A stretch of 24,298 bases of DNA, taken from IMG/VR virus record IMGVR_UViG_3300048029_000388, positions 1 through 24,298 of that record; one strand, 5' to 3'. The translations under genes were made by a program, and so were the position numbers. Shown one piece after another: positions 6,569-13,254 of the stretch. The notes under the pieces were generated by a model. The model was not told the origin of the DNA and made no database searches. It saw only the letters and a list, made by a program, of their open reading frames with translations. The first letter of the stretch is position 1; the number at the start of each line of letters is the position of its first letter. Source of the stretch: a virus.

Positions 6569-9219
6569 GTTACGTAGACGCATTTCTTGATAGAGATAAG
6601 GATATTATTAAAGTCGTTGAACGTGTGAACGGCAGACGTGAGTTTAGAGAGTATCCTGCAAAGTATACTTTCTATTATAAAGATCCACGTGGCAAGTATA
6701 CAAGTGTATTTGGTGACAAACTTACTAGAGTACAAGTAAACACAAGTAAGAAGTTCAATACAGAGAAAAAGATACATCAGCATAAAGAACTATTTGAGAG
6801 TGATGTAAATCCTCTTTTTCGTTGTTTAGCAGACAACTATTTAGATAAAGACACGCCTGATTTAAATTTAGCATTTTTCGATATTGAGGTTGATTTCAAT
6901 AAGGATAAAGGCTTTGCTCCTCCAGAAGATCCTTTTAATTCAGTGACAGCGATTAGTGTACATCTAAGTTGGATGCAGAAAACAATTTGCATTGCAATAA
7001 AGCCTGAAACATTAACAACAGAACAAGCAACGGAAATATGCGATAAGTTTGAAGATACTTTCCTTATGGAAACTGAAGAGGAACTTCTTAATACATTTTT
7101 GGATCTTGTTGAAGATGCTGATGTACTAAGTGGTTGGAATTCAGAAGGCTTTGATATTCCGTATTTGGTGAATAGAATTACTCGTGTACTAAGTAAAAGT
7201 CATACACGTAAATTTTGCCTATGGGAAAGAATGCCACGTGAACGTACCCTTGTTAAGTTTGGTAAAGAGCAACAAGCATATGAGCTTACAGGGCGTGTAC
7301 ATTTAGATTACTTGGAACTATATCGTAAGTTTACATATCATGAAATGCATTCATACAGTTTGGATGCTATTGGTGAATATGAATTACAAGAACGTAAAGT
7401 TGCATATGATGGTACATTAGATCAACTATACAACAACGACTTTGAAACATTTATTTCGTATTCAAGACAAGATGTTGACTTGCTTGTACGTATGGATAAG
7501 AAACTACAGTTTATTGATTTAGCAAATGTATTGAGCCATGCAAACACAGTACCGATAATTAGTGCATTGGGTGCGGTTGCACAAACAGATATGGCTATTA
7601 TCAACTTTTCCCATGCACGTGGTTATATTGTTCCTGATAAAAACAGAGGTGAAAAGCCGTTACCAGCCGCAGGCGCATACGTTGCAACACCTAAAAAAGG
7701 TATGCATAAGTGGGTTGGTTCAGTTGACTTGAACAGTCTATATCCTAGTATTTTACGTGCCTGTAACATGAGTCCAGAAACTATTGTTGGGCAAGTACGT
7801 CATAGTCTTACTGGCCCTATGATTGAATCCTTTAACAATGGTCGTGATGGATTTGTTGCGAGAGCATGGGAAGGCAAGTTTGCAACTGAAGAATATGAAC
7901 TTGTAATGGCTAAGGATGCTGATCAACTGTTATGGGTTGACTTTGAAAATGGTGATTCAATAGAAGCAACTGGTAAAGAGATATATGATCTTATTTTTAA
8001 CAATGGTGAAACATGGCTTATTACTGCTAATGCAACTATATTCCGTTATGATAACCAGGGTATTATTCCAGGACTATTGGAACAATGGTATGCAGAACGT
8101 AAAGAGTTACAAGCGAAAGCACGTGAAGCTCGTGAAAAAGGTGGGCATGAATTTGAATATTGGGATAAGCGACAGTTAGTTAAAAAAATTAATCTAAACA
8201 GTTTGTATGGTGCTTTACTTAATCCTGGCAGTAGGTTCTTTGATGAGCGTTTAGGGCAAAGCACAACACTAACAGGGCGTTGTATTGCAAAGCATATGGC
8301 TAGTGAACTTAACAGGGTTATGGATGGTGAGTATGATCACACAGGTAGATCCATTGTTTATGGTGATACAGATTCTACATACTTCAGTGCATACCCTGTA
8401 CTAAAAGATCAGATTGATAAAGGTGAGATTGCGTGGGATAAAGATACAATTATTGAATATTATGATGCAGTGGCAGAAGAAGTAAACAAAACGTTTCCAG
8501 ACTATATGCATAATAGTTTTCATACAACACACAACCTAGGTAAGATTATTGCCGCAGGTAAAGAAGTAGTTGGTGAAGCAGGTATATTCATTACAAAGAA
8601 ACGTTATGCGATTCTTGTGTACGACAATGAAGGTAAACGTGAGGATAAAGACGGCAAACCAGGTAAAATTAAGGCTATGGGTCTTGACTTAAAACGTAGT
8701 GATACTCCTGATTATATGCAAACCTTCTTAGAAGAACTGTTGATGATGGTGCTTACAGGTGGTGAAGAGAAGTCTGTAATTGATAGAATTATTGAATTCC
8801 GTAAAGAGTTTAGAGAGAAACCTAGTTGGCATAAAGGCACACCCAAACGTGTTAACAACCTTACAAGACATACAGCCGTATATGAAAAGACAGGCAAGTG
8901 TAGTATAGGGCATGTATCAGCGGCTATTAACTGGAATAAGTTACGTAAAATGAATAGTGATGCATACAGTATGGAAATTACTGATGGTATGAAAACTATT
9001 GTTTGTAAACTAAAAGATAATCCACTTCAATTAAAAAGTGTAGGTTATCCTACAGACGAAGGGCGTATTCCTGAATGGTTCAAGGATCTTCCGTTTGATG
9101 ATGATGCAATGGAAAATGCAATCATTAGTAAAAAAGTAGACAACTTGTTAGGCGAGCTTGGTTGGGATTTAGATTCTGCACAAGCAAAGACAACGTTTAA
9201 TGATTTATTTGAGTTCTAG
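6565..9219 (+). CDS. 43: DNA polymerase, family B (T4 gp43-like)
   Basis: The replicative polymerase with 3'-5' exonuclease. All motifs are present in order. Exo I is FFDIEVD (Asp106, Glu108). Exo II is SGWNSEGFDIPYL. Exo III is YSRQDVDLL. Pol motif A is DLNSLYPSIL (from Asp388), motif B KKINLNSLYG (540-549), and motif C YGDTDS (599-604). KKRY follows near residue 681. At 884 residues it is close to T4 gp43 and appears complete, with no inteins or introns. The start overlaps the previous gene (ATGA). It belongs to the unit driven from 5569. The sequence places the phage in the T4-like group, although family B polymerases also occur in other phages. Confidence 0.97.
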   Translation: MSYVDAFLDRDKDIIKVVERVNGRREFREYPAKYTFYYKDPRGKYTSVFGDKLTRVQVNTSKKFNTEKKIHQHKELFESDVNPLFRCLADNYLDKDTPDLNLAFFDIEVDFNKDKGFAPPEDPFNSVTAISVHLSWMQKTICIAIKPETLTTEQATEICDKFEDTFLMETEEELLNTFLDLVEDADVLSGWNSEGFDIPYLVNRITRVLSKSHTRKFCLWERMPRERTLVKFGKEQQAYELTGRVHLDYLELYRKFTYHEMHSYSLDAIGEYELQERKVAYDGTLDQLYNNDFETFISYSRQDVDLLVRMDKKLQFIDLANVLSHANTVPIISALGAVAQTDMAIINFSHARGYIVPDKNRGEKPLPAAGAYVATPKKGMHKWVGSVDLNSLYPSILRACNMSPETIVGQVRHSLTGPMIESFNNGRDGFVARAWEGKFATEEYELVMAKDADQLLWVDFENGDSIEATGKEIYDLIFNNGETWLITANATIFRYDNQGIIPGLLEQWYAERKELQAKAREAREKGGHEFEYWDKRQLVKKINLNSLYGALLNPGSRFFDERLGQSTTLTGRCIAKHMASELNRVMDGEYDHTGRSIVYGDTDSTYFSAYPVLKDQIDKGEIAWDKDTIIEYYDAVAEEVNKTFPDYMHNSFHTTHNLGKIIAAGKEVVGEAGIFITKKRYAILVYDNEGKREDKDGKPGKIKAMGLDLKRSDTPDYMQTFLEELLMMVLTGGEEKSVIDRIIEFRKEFREKPSWHKGTPKRVNNLTRHTAVYEKTGKCSIGHVSAAINWNKLRKMNSDAYSMEITDGMKTIVCKLKDNPLQLKSVGYPTDEGRIPEWFKDLPFDDDAMENAIISKKVDNLLGELGWDLDSAQAKTTFNDLFEF

Positions 9220-9231
9220 GTAAATATTATT

Positions 9232-9915
9232 ATGGAACAAGGTAATTGGGCAAAATGTAAAGAGGAATCAAACTATCACTTTGATCCTTTTTCACATACA
9301 TCACAAGCAGATAGAATGCGTTATGTTGGCAGATTTGAGGGCGACTGGTCTGAAGAACTTGCTAAAGCAGTAGAGAACGCAAAAGCAATCACATGGCGTA
9401 GTAGAGATCCTAAAGACAATCCACGTGGTGGTGTAGGTATTGATAGAACTGAAGCTGATATTGTAAATGCAGGTGGCAAAGCAGATACTGAAATTACAAG
9501 TTTAGAAGATGATGTTCATTTATATCCAAGTTTTCAAGCAATGACAGATGCTTTACATCTAGTAGATGGTAAGGATCGTCCCTTACAAACTCGTGTACAT
9601 GTACAAGTACCAGGGCAAACCTGGACAGCCCATGTTGATAGACTACAGAAATGGAGTGAAGAGGAACCATTGTCTAATATATTTAGATTTATGATATTCC
9701 TACACGATTACGAGTTTGGACACTTTGTACAGTATGGTAATGAAATACTTACAAAGTATAGAGCAGGCGAAATTTATACATGGGATCATGTAAACGTACC
9801 ACATTGTACGGCTAACGCAGGTGTTACACCACGTAGTACAATGGTAATTACAGGCATTGGTACACCTGAAACTCATGCAATGTTTAGTCAATCTGATTTA
9901 GTAATAAAAATCTAA
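9232..9915 (+). CDS. Fe(II)/2-oxoglutarate oxygenase-like protein
   Basis: A 227-residue protein. A double-stranded beta-helix core is suggested by VHVQVPGQTWTAHVDRLQKW with an HxD motif (His134, Asp136), then VPHCTANAGVTPR giving a distal His (191) and an Arg ten residues later (201) that would bind 2-oxoglutarate. This is the normal order for 2OG oxygenases, which are frequent in marine T4-like phages. The substrate is not evident; protein, nucleic acid or small-molecule hydroxylation are all possible. It lies 12 bases after DNA polymerase with a weak ribosome binding site, at the end of that unit and just before the RNA locus. Confidence 0.75.
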   Translation: MEQGNWAKCKEESNYHFDPFSHTSQADRMRYVGRFEGDWSEELAKAVENAKAITWRSRDPKDNPRGGVGIDRTEADIVNAGGKADTEITSLEDDVHLYPSFQAMTDALHLVDGKDRPLQTRVHVQVPGQTWTAHVDRLQKWSEEEPLSNIFRFMIFLHDYEFGHFVQYGNEILTKYRAGEIYTWDHVNVPHCTANAGVTPRSTMVITGIGTPETHAMFSQSDLVIKI

Positions 9916-9923
9916 AAAAAAGG

Positions 9924-9952
9924 TTGACAATCAATAGTTTATATCATATATT
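9924..9952 (+). promoter_or_regulatory. Sigma70-type promoter of the structured RNA
   Basis: TTGACA (9924-9929), a 17-base spacer and TATATT (9947-9952). The start point would fall near 9959. The GG before TTGACA is shared with the promoters at 10404, 12056 and 12902, but the palindromic spacer of those three is absent, so this RNA would escape that control. No start codon with a ribosome binding site follows at a usual distance. Confidence 0.8.
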
Positions 9953-9958
9953 GTTATT

Positions 9959-10200
9959 AATAAGGCGACGGTCTTGTTAGAGTAGTGCAAGGAAGAGACA
10001 TTTACCAGAGTGTCGAACTTGGCTAGTTAGGGGTGGTACCCAGGTATGGTTGCAGAAATGCGTTGTATCACATTGCTCTCCCGAGCGGAACTAGGCTCCC
10101 TGGCTTTGAGAATGGTATCTCGGTCGAGGGGTTGGAGGTGAACCCAAAGTCCTCCCTACTCATTATAAAAAAAGGCACCTATAAAAGGTGCCTTCTTCTT
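9959..10200 (+). ncRNA. Structured non-coding RNA, about 240 nt, unknown family
   Basis: Bounded by a consensus promoter (9924-9952) and a terminator hairpin (10172-10194). It is visibly richer in G+C than the flanking genes. Self-complementary blocks seen: CTTG 9973-9976 with CAAG 9988-9991; GACA 9997-10000 with TGTC 10011-10014; CCAGG 10040-10044 with CCTGG 10099-10103, enclosing GCA-GAAA-TGC (10052-10061) and GAGC/GCTC (10083-10086/10095-10098); GAGA/TCTC (10108-10111/10118-10121). There is also a possible pseudoknot: GGGT 10129-10132 with ACCC 10142-10145, and GGAGG 10134-10138 with CCTCC 10151-10155. The conflicting pairs 10023-10028/10089-10094 and 10028-10033/10153-10158 could be alternative folds. 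No tRNA, tmRNA or RNase P signature recognised. The exact ends are inferred. Confidence 0.7.
10172..10194. terminator. Bidirectional intrinsic terminator
   Basis: Arms of 9 bp (AAGGCACCT and AGGTGCCTT) around the loop ATAAA. On the + strand it is followed by CTTCTTT. On the minus strand it is followed by an uninterrupted run of Ts (the A-run at 10167-10173), so it is stronger in the minus direction. It lies exactly between the + strand RNA and the minus-strand unit at 10209-10393, as expected for convergent transcripts. Confidence 0.85.
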
Positions 10201-10208
10201 TGCGATTG

Positions 10209-10310
10209 CTACGAACTTTGCAGTCGACTACGATAAAATAGTATACGCTCGAGTCTAGCAATTCTTCTTAGTTGGCTAAAACGAGCGAGTACCCAATGTT
10301 GTGAAGTCAT
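10209..10310 (-). CDS. 33-residue Arg-rich peptide ORF on the minus strand
   Basis: It starts at ATG (10310 to 10308) and ends at TAG (10211 to 10209). A near-perfect Shine-Dalgarno, GAGGAGG, lies 5-6 bases upstream (+ coordinates about 10316-10322). The peptide MTSQHWVLARFSQLRRIARL plus ERILFYRSRLQSS has seven Arg, no Lys and no Cys, and could be an amphipathic helix. It is framed by a T4-like late promoter box and tandem pseudoknots upstream and the terminator downstream, which argues for a real transcription unit opposite to all other genes. No homologue is recognised. The peptide may be real or the ribosome binding site may be fortuitous. Confidence 0.45.
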   Translation of the reverse strand: MTSQHWVLARFSQLRRIARLERILFYRSRLQSS

Positions 10311-10330
10311 TGTACCCTCCTCTTTCTTAA

Positions 10331-10380
10331 CCAGCTTTTAACCCATGCTGAATGGGCCACTTTTAAACCATGTGAATGGT
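10331..10380 (-). promoter_or_regulatory. Tandem H-type pseudoknots in a minus-strand leader
   Basis: Two adjoining copies of one design, read on the minus strand. Copy 1 (10380-10357): stem 1 ACCAU/AUGGU, loop U, stem 2 CAC/GUG, A-rich loop UUAAAA. Copy 2 (10356-10331): stem 1 CCCAU/AUGGG, loop U, stem 2 CAGC/GCUG, the same UUAAAA loop. Base differences between the copies keep pairing (A-U becomes C-G in stem 1; stem 2 changes on both sides). Loop lengths suit the minus strand: one base across stem 2 and six A/U across stem 1. They sit between the predicted start point (about 10380) and the Shine-Dalgarno at 10322-10315, where they could control translation. Confidence 0.6.
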
Positions 10381-10385
10381 ATACG

Positions 10386-10393
10386 TATTTATC
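10386..10393 (-). promoter_or_regulatory. Candidate T4-type late promoter box, minus strand
   Basis: GATAAATA on the minus strand fits NATAAATA. With usual T4 late spacing the RNA would start near 10380, which is exactly the first base of the first pseudoknot. That coincidence raises confidence, although the 8-mer is not rare in AT-rich DNA. Confidence 0.5.
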
Positions 10394-10403
10394 AACAAAA
10401 AGG

Positions 10404-10432
10404 TTGACAAGTAAGATATCTTATGTTACAGT
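10404..10432 (+). promoter_or_regulatory. Promoter with palindromic operator, copy 1 (DNA ligase unit)
   Basis: TTGACA (10404-10409), spacer of 17 and a weak -10 TACAGT (10427-10432). The spacer holds GTAAGATATCTTAT (10411-10424), a palindrome with one end mismatch. An extra half-site, GTAAGATAT, follows at 10431, and a TATAAT at 10437 is at the wrong distance for this -35. The same layout recurs at 12056 and 12902. It drives the ligase gene, whose ATG at 10462 has AGGAG nearby. Confidence 0.8.
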
Positions 10433-10461
10433 AAGATATAATAAAAATTTAGGAGTAGTTA

Positions 10462-11583
10462 ATGCAAAATATAAGTTCACTAAAAGAGTTGTTTAAAAGA
10501 GATACTAAGGGTAAAGTTAGAACCTGGACTATTCAAGTAGGTTGGGATTCAGATAATATTGCTGGTATTAGAACTATTAGTGGCTTAGTAGATGGCAAGA
10601 AAATTACTTCAGAATGGAATTACACAGAAGCAAAAAATGTAGGCAAGGTTAATGCTACTACTGCCAAAACACAGGCAGATGCTGAAGCACAAGCACAATG
10701 GACTAAAAATGTAGAGAAAGACTTTTTTGAGGACATCTCAAAGATTGATACATTTACTGCATTCAAGCCTATGTTAGCACATGATTTTACAAAGACACCT
10801 GTTACTTCAGGTTATACACAACCTAAACTAGATGGTATTAGATGTATTGCTAGTAACAAAGGTTTGTTCAGTAGACAGTTTAAAGAGATTGTTGCAGTTC
10901 CTCACATTGCAGAGGCACTTGTAGATTTTTGTGAGAAGTTTCCAGGTATTACACTTGACGGAGAACTTTACAATCACGAACTAAAGTCAGACTTTCAAAA
11001 GATTACAAGTCTAGTTAGAAAAACTAAAAACTTAGGTGAGGCTGAACTTGCTGAATCTAAACAAATGGTACAGTATCATGTGTATGACTGTTTTGATGCA
11101 AACAATCCTACAGAAAAATTTATAGAAAGATACAAGTTTCTTAAGATGTTTTTACCCGTTGGTGTTAGTATTGTACTTGTTGACACTCATTGGGCAGGCA
11201 ACAGTGAAGAAATTGATGAACTGTATGGACAGTATACTTCAGAAGGTTATGAAGGCCAGATGGTTAGACAGGATACTGCTTATCAGCCTAAAAGAACTAA
11301 GGACTTGCTAAAGAGAAAAGAGTTCATTACTGAAGAATACAAGGTTGTAGAGGTACATGAAGGGCAAGGTAATTGGGCAGGATATGCCAAAAGACTTACT
11401 TTGCAAATGGAAGATGGAAGAACATTTAGTTCAGGTATTAGGGGTTCGCAAGCACAACTAAAGGCATTGTTAGACAATCCAAATATTGATTGGGCTACTT
11501 GCAGATACTTTGAACTAAGCAATGACGGGGTTCCTAGATTTCCAGTAACAATAGATTATGGACAAGGTATTAGAAACGATTAA
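10462..11583 (+). CDS. lig: ATP-dependent DNA ligase
   Basis: A nick-sealing DNA ligase. The adenylation motif I is PKLDGIR with nucleophile Lys122. Motif III is LDGELY, motif IV YEGQMVR and motif V LLKRKEF, followed by an OB-type C-terminal part (VVEVHEGQGNWAGYAKRLTL then FSSGIRGS). Residues about 20-90 form a separate N-terminal region (WTIQVGWDSDNIAGIRTISG...WNYTEAKNVGKVN) resembling the WGR-like or phage-specific N-terminal domain of some viral ligases. The length, 373 residues, suits a phage ligase. A ribosome binding site, AGGAG, is present. It is controlled by the palindrome-bearing promoter at 10404. It would act with the polymerase in replication and repair. Confidence 0.93.
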   Translation: MQNISSLKELFKRDTKGKVRTWTIQVGWDSDNIAGIRTISGLVDGKKITSEWNYTEAKNVGKVNATTAKTQADAEAQAQWTKNVEKDFFEDISKIDTFTAFKPMLAHDFTKTPVTSGYTQPKLDGIRCIASNKGLFSRQFKEIVAVPHIAEALVDFCEKFPGITLDGELYNHELKSDFQKITSLVRKTKNLGEAELAESKQMVQYHVYDCFDANNPTEKFIERYKFLKMFLPVGVSIVLVDTHWAGNSEEIDELYGQYTSEGYEGQMVRQDTAYQPKRTKDLLKRKEFITEEYKVVEVHEGQGNWAGYAKRLTLQMEDGRTFSSGIRGSQAQLKALLDNPNIDWATCRYFELSNDGVPRFPVTIDYGQGIRND

Positions 11584-11596
11584 CAAGGAGTAATAT

Positions 11597-11815
11597 ATGA
11601 AATTGAATAATGTAAATGTAATTGATGTAGAAGTTGATAATGTTGATATGAAGGATTATCCAGACTTTTGTGATGCTTATATAAGTGAAGCAAAGTTTAC
11701 TAATGGTAAATCTTTAGATGATAATCAATTAGCAGAACTACAAGAACAAAATATTGATGAGTTCAGTGAACTAGTTTTAGATGAATTTTTAAGCATTGCT
11801 GATAGGCATTACTAA
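11597..11815 (+). CDS. Small acidic phage protein
   Basis: A 72-residue strongly acidic protein with ribosome binding site AAGGAG 8 bases before the ATG. The sequence includes DMKDYPDFCDAYISEAKF and NGKSLDDNQLAELQEQNIDE, a pattern of short Asp/Glu-rich phage proteins that recur beside ligase or nucleotide genes, but I cannot name a family. One Cys, no membrane segment. The TAATG overlap with the next gene suggests coupling. Acidic phage proteins of this size sometimes mimic DNA or inhibit host enzymes, but nothing here shows that. Confidence 0.75.
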   Translation: MKLNNVNVIDVEVDNVDMKDYPDFCDAYISEAKFTNGKSLDDNQLAELQEQNIDEFSELVLDEFLSIADRHY

Positions 11816-12000
11816 TGGCAATTAATGATCCTAAAATTAAAAAAGATACAAGACGTGATGCTTGGGATAGAGATTATATGGGTTCACATTATGTTAAACC
11901 TGAGCCACCAACAACTAAGAAAATATCAAATGCGGCACCAGTCTTTGTGTTCGCATTTTTTTATGTGGCAATTTTAGTAATGATAGGTAGTGTAAAATGA
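11815..12000 (+). CDS. Small C-tail-anchored membrane protein
   Basis: A 61-residue protein; its ATG overlaps the preceding TAA. The hydrophilic front (KIKKDTRRDAWDRDYMGSHY) is followed by a hydrophobic span near the C-terminus (APVFVFAFFYVAILVMIGSV), so it would insert with a cytoplasmic N-terminus. WDRDYMGSHYV looks like a short conserved block. Function unknown. A 20-codon hydrophobic ORF follows with an ATGA overlap. Confidence 0.7.
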   Translation: MAINDPKIKKDTRRDAWDRDYMGSHYVKPEPPTTKKISNAAPVFVFAFFYVAILVMIGSVK

Positions 12001-12059
12001 TAGAATTTATAACATTTTTAATTGTAGGAAATTACATTTTAAGTGTTTTTTCTGGTTGA
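11997..12059 (+). CDS. Possible 20-residue hydrophobic mini-ORF
   Basis: ATG overlaps the preceding TGA (ATGA), and the peptide MIEFITFLIVGNYILSVFSG is almost wholly hydrophobic. The stop TGA lies inside the -35 box of the next promoter. The coupling geometry is like that of the real genes here, but at this length in AT-rich DNA a chance ORF is likely. No ribosome binding site of its own is clear. Confidence 0.25.
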   Translation: MIEFITFLIVGNYILSVFSG

Positions 12060-12084
12060 CAAGTAAGGCATCTTACTGTATAGT
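12056..12084 (+). promoter_or_regulatory. Promoter with palindromic operator, copy 2
   Basis: TTGACA (12056-12061), spacer 17 and TATAGT (12079-12084). The spacer contains GTAAGGCATCTTAC (12063-12076): the half-sites GTAAG and CTTAC are intact while the central four bases differ from the other copies. The ATG at 12116 has AGAGG upstream. This copy shows that the half-sites, not the centre, are what is kept. Confidence 0.85.
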
Positions 12085-12115
12085 ATAAGAGTAAGTTAAA
12101 AAAAGAGGTAACAAG

Positions 12116-12394
12116 ATGAGAACAATAGCCGCACTAGTTTATTTAGGTTGGTATTTTGTAAAATGGTTTGTAATTACAAGTGTTGTTTTATGGGGTATTA
12201 TTTTTGCACTAGGTGCTAGTTTAGCTGAAGCAAGTGAAAATCCGCCAGTAAAAATGAGTAAGAGCGAGATTTGTCATGCAGTTGATAGTTCTTATTATAA
12301 TCGTACAAAGAACTTTGTTGCCTATGAAACATTAGACGATTGCCTAGAAGCAGGTGGACGTCTTCCTAAAAACTATAAAAAGAAGGAGGCTTAA
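12116..12394 (+). CDS. Membrane/periplasmic small protein with C-terminal CL-GGRLPK motif
   Basis: A 92-residue protein. A long hydrophobic N-terminus (about residues 4-37) ending in ASLAEASEN resembles a signal peptide or signal anchor. The remainder has EICHAVDSSYYNRTKNFVAY and LDDCLEAGGRLPKNYKK. The two Cys and the phrase Y-x-R-T-K-N-F..Y..L-x-x-C-L-x-x-G-G-R-x-P-K is a short recurrent block seen at the ends of phage and bacterial small proteins, including some HNH-associated ones. The two Cys could pair in the periplasm. First gene of the unit driven from 12056. Function unknown. Confidence 0.7.
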   Translation: MRTIAALVYLGWYFVKWFVITSVVLWGIIFALGASLAEASENPPVKMSKSEICHAVDSSYYNRTKNFVAYETLDDCLEAGGRLPKNYKKKEA

Positions 12395-12395
12395 T

Positions 12396-12599
12396 ATGGG
12401 AATGTCAAGTTACATTATGGATATTGAAGAAAACTTCTGGGACATTGTCACAGAGTTTATTAAAGAAGCAGAACATTGGGAAGAAGCAAGTGAAAAGGCT
12501 GTAATACTTGCTAAGAACATGGCTCCCTTTCTAGACGTTACAGATGTTGAGGAAGGTGTTAGTGAAATGTGGAACGAATATTGGAGTGCCTATGTCTAA
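12396..12599 (+). CDS. Small acidic helical protein
   Basis: I place the start at ATG 12396 because a strong AAGGAGG (12383-12389) precedes it by 6 bases; an upstream in-frame TTG at 12354 lies inside the previous gene with no such signal. The 67-residue product is acidic and helical (MDIEENFWDIVTEFIKEAEH, WEEASEKAVILAKNM, VEEGVSEMWNEYWSAYV). No Cys, no membrane span. The aromatic residues at regular spacing suggest a small helical bundle. It overlaps the next gene by 8 bases. Function not recognised. Confidence 0.75.
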   Translation: MGMSSYIMDIEENFWDIVTEFIKEAEHWEEASEKAVILAKNMAPFLDVTDVEEGVSEMWNEYWSAYV

Positions 12600-12894
12600 G
12601 ATTGGCATTGATATCCAACAAAAGGTTGGTATAAAAAGAGAGCTATTCAAACACGATGGTGTTACCTATGATATTACATGGGAAGATGGCAACGACTTAA
12701 TTAGGCATGGTGGTCCTTGGGATAGAGGCGGTGCTGATAGTTACTATAGGCGTGGGGCAAATCCTCACTACTATATGGGTGGTACTGGTAACTCACAAAT
12801 GGTAGAAGAAAACCATATGAGTCCAAAAGAGATTATGGAATATTATGCAGGTTTTGAATATAATGAACTTGCTGGTGATTTCAAAGAATGGTAA
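12592..12894 (+). CDS. Conserved protein with GGPxDRGxADxYY motif
   Basis: A 100-residue protein, start ATG 12592 (MSKIGIDIQQ). The core IRHGGPWDRGGADSYYRRGA followed by NPHYY is a distinctive block that I associate with widespread small phage and bacterial hypothetical proteins (GGPYDRGxADxYYxR..PHY). A helical end follows with SPKEIMEYYAGFEYNE. The first part (HDGVTYDITWEDGNDL) may form a small beta sheet. Dense aromatic and His/Arg content suggests a binding site, but the function is unknown. It is the last gene of the 12056 unit. Confidence 0.75.
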   Translation: MSKIGIDIQQKVGIKRELFKHDGVTYDITWEDGNDLIRHGGPWDRGGADSYYRRGANPHYYMGGTGNSQMVEENHMSPKEIMEYYAGFEYNELAGDFKEW

Positions 12895-12901
12895 AAAAAG
12901 G

Positions 12902-12930
12902 TTGACAGGTAAGATATCTTACTGTATTAT
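12902..12930 (+). promoter_or_regulatory. Promoter with palindromic operator, copy 3
   Basis: TTGACA (12902-12907), spacer 17 and TATTAT (12925-12930). The spacer contains the perfect 14-bp palindrome GTAAGATATCTTAC (12909-12922), one base after the -35 and two bases before the -10, as in copies 1 and 2. The downstream ATG at 12961 has AAAGGAGA upstream. It heads the unit that ends in the lysin and SGNH genes. Confidence 0.87.
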
Positions 12931-12960
12931 AGTGGTATAGTTAATTAAAAGGAGAACACG

Positions 12961-13245
12961 ATGTATTCCACAGAACTTGAAAATGCACTGAACGCAATGC
13001 GCCAACTCAATAATGCAACTGACATGTCAGTACTTGCGTCAGAATTTAACCGCCACATGAATTACATTGGTAAGCAGAAGTCGGTTGGCATTAAAAAGGG
13101 TGATACTATTACCTGGGAATATGGCGGCATCCAGAAGCAGGGTGTAATTATTAAAGTCAATCGTAAGACTGTGGAAGTTTCACAGGCTAATGCAGGCATG
13201 TTTGGTGCTACTCGCACACGTATTGACAAGTCAATGATTGTATAG
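12961..13245 (+). CDS. Small protein with SH3/KOW-like beta domain
   Basis: A 94-residue protein with ribosome binding site AAGGAGA. The N-terminal half is helical (ELENALNAMRQLNNATDMSV). The C-terminal half, IKKGDTITWEYGGIQKQGVI followed by IKVNRKTVEV, reads as a small SH3/KOW-like barrel of the kind found in DNA- or RNA-binding accessory proteins of phages and plasmids. Its last codons hold part of the strong AGGAGG that serves the next ORF. As the first gene behind an operator-bearing promoter it could be regulatory, but that is not shown. Confidence 0.72.
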   Translation: MYSTELENALNAMRQLNNATDMSVLASEFNRHMNYIGKQKSVGIKKGDTITWEYGGIQKQGVIIKVNRKTVEVSQANAGMFGATRTRIDKSMIV

Positions 13246-13254
13246 GAGGTATTT

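Noticed and set aside
10033-10236. + strand ORF of 67 codons through the RNA locus
   Set aside because: It starts at GTG without a ribosome binding site, runs across the terminator hairpin and has a composition unlike the other proteins. The RNA interpretation explains the region better.
10437-10442. TATAAT as the -10 of the ligase promoter
   Set aside because: It is 27 bases from the only TTGACA, too far. The 17-base spacing to TACAGT matches the two sister promoters.
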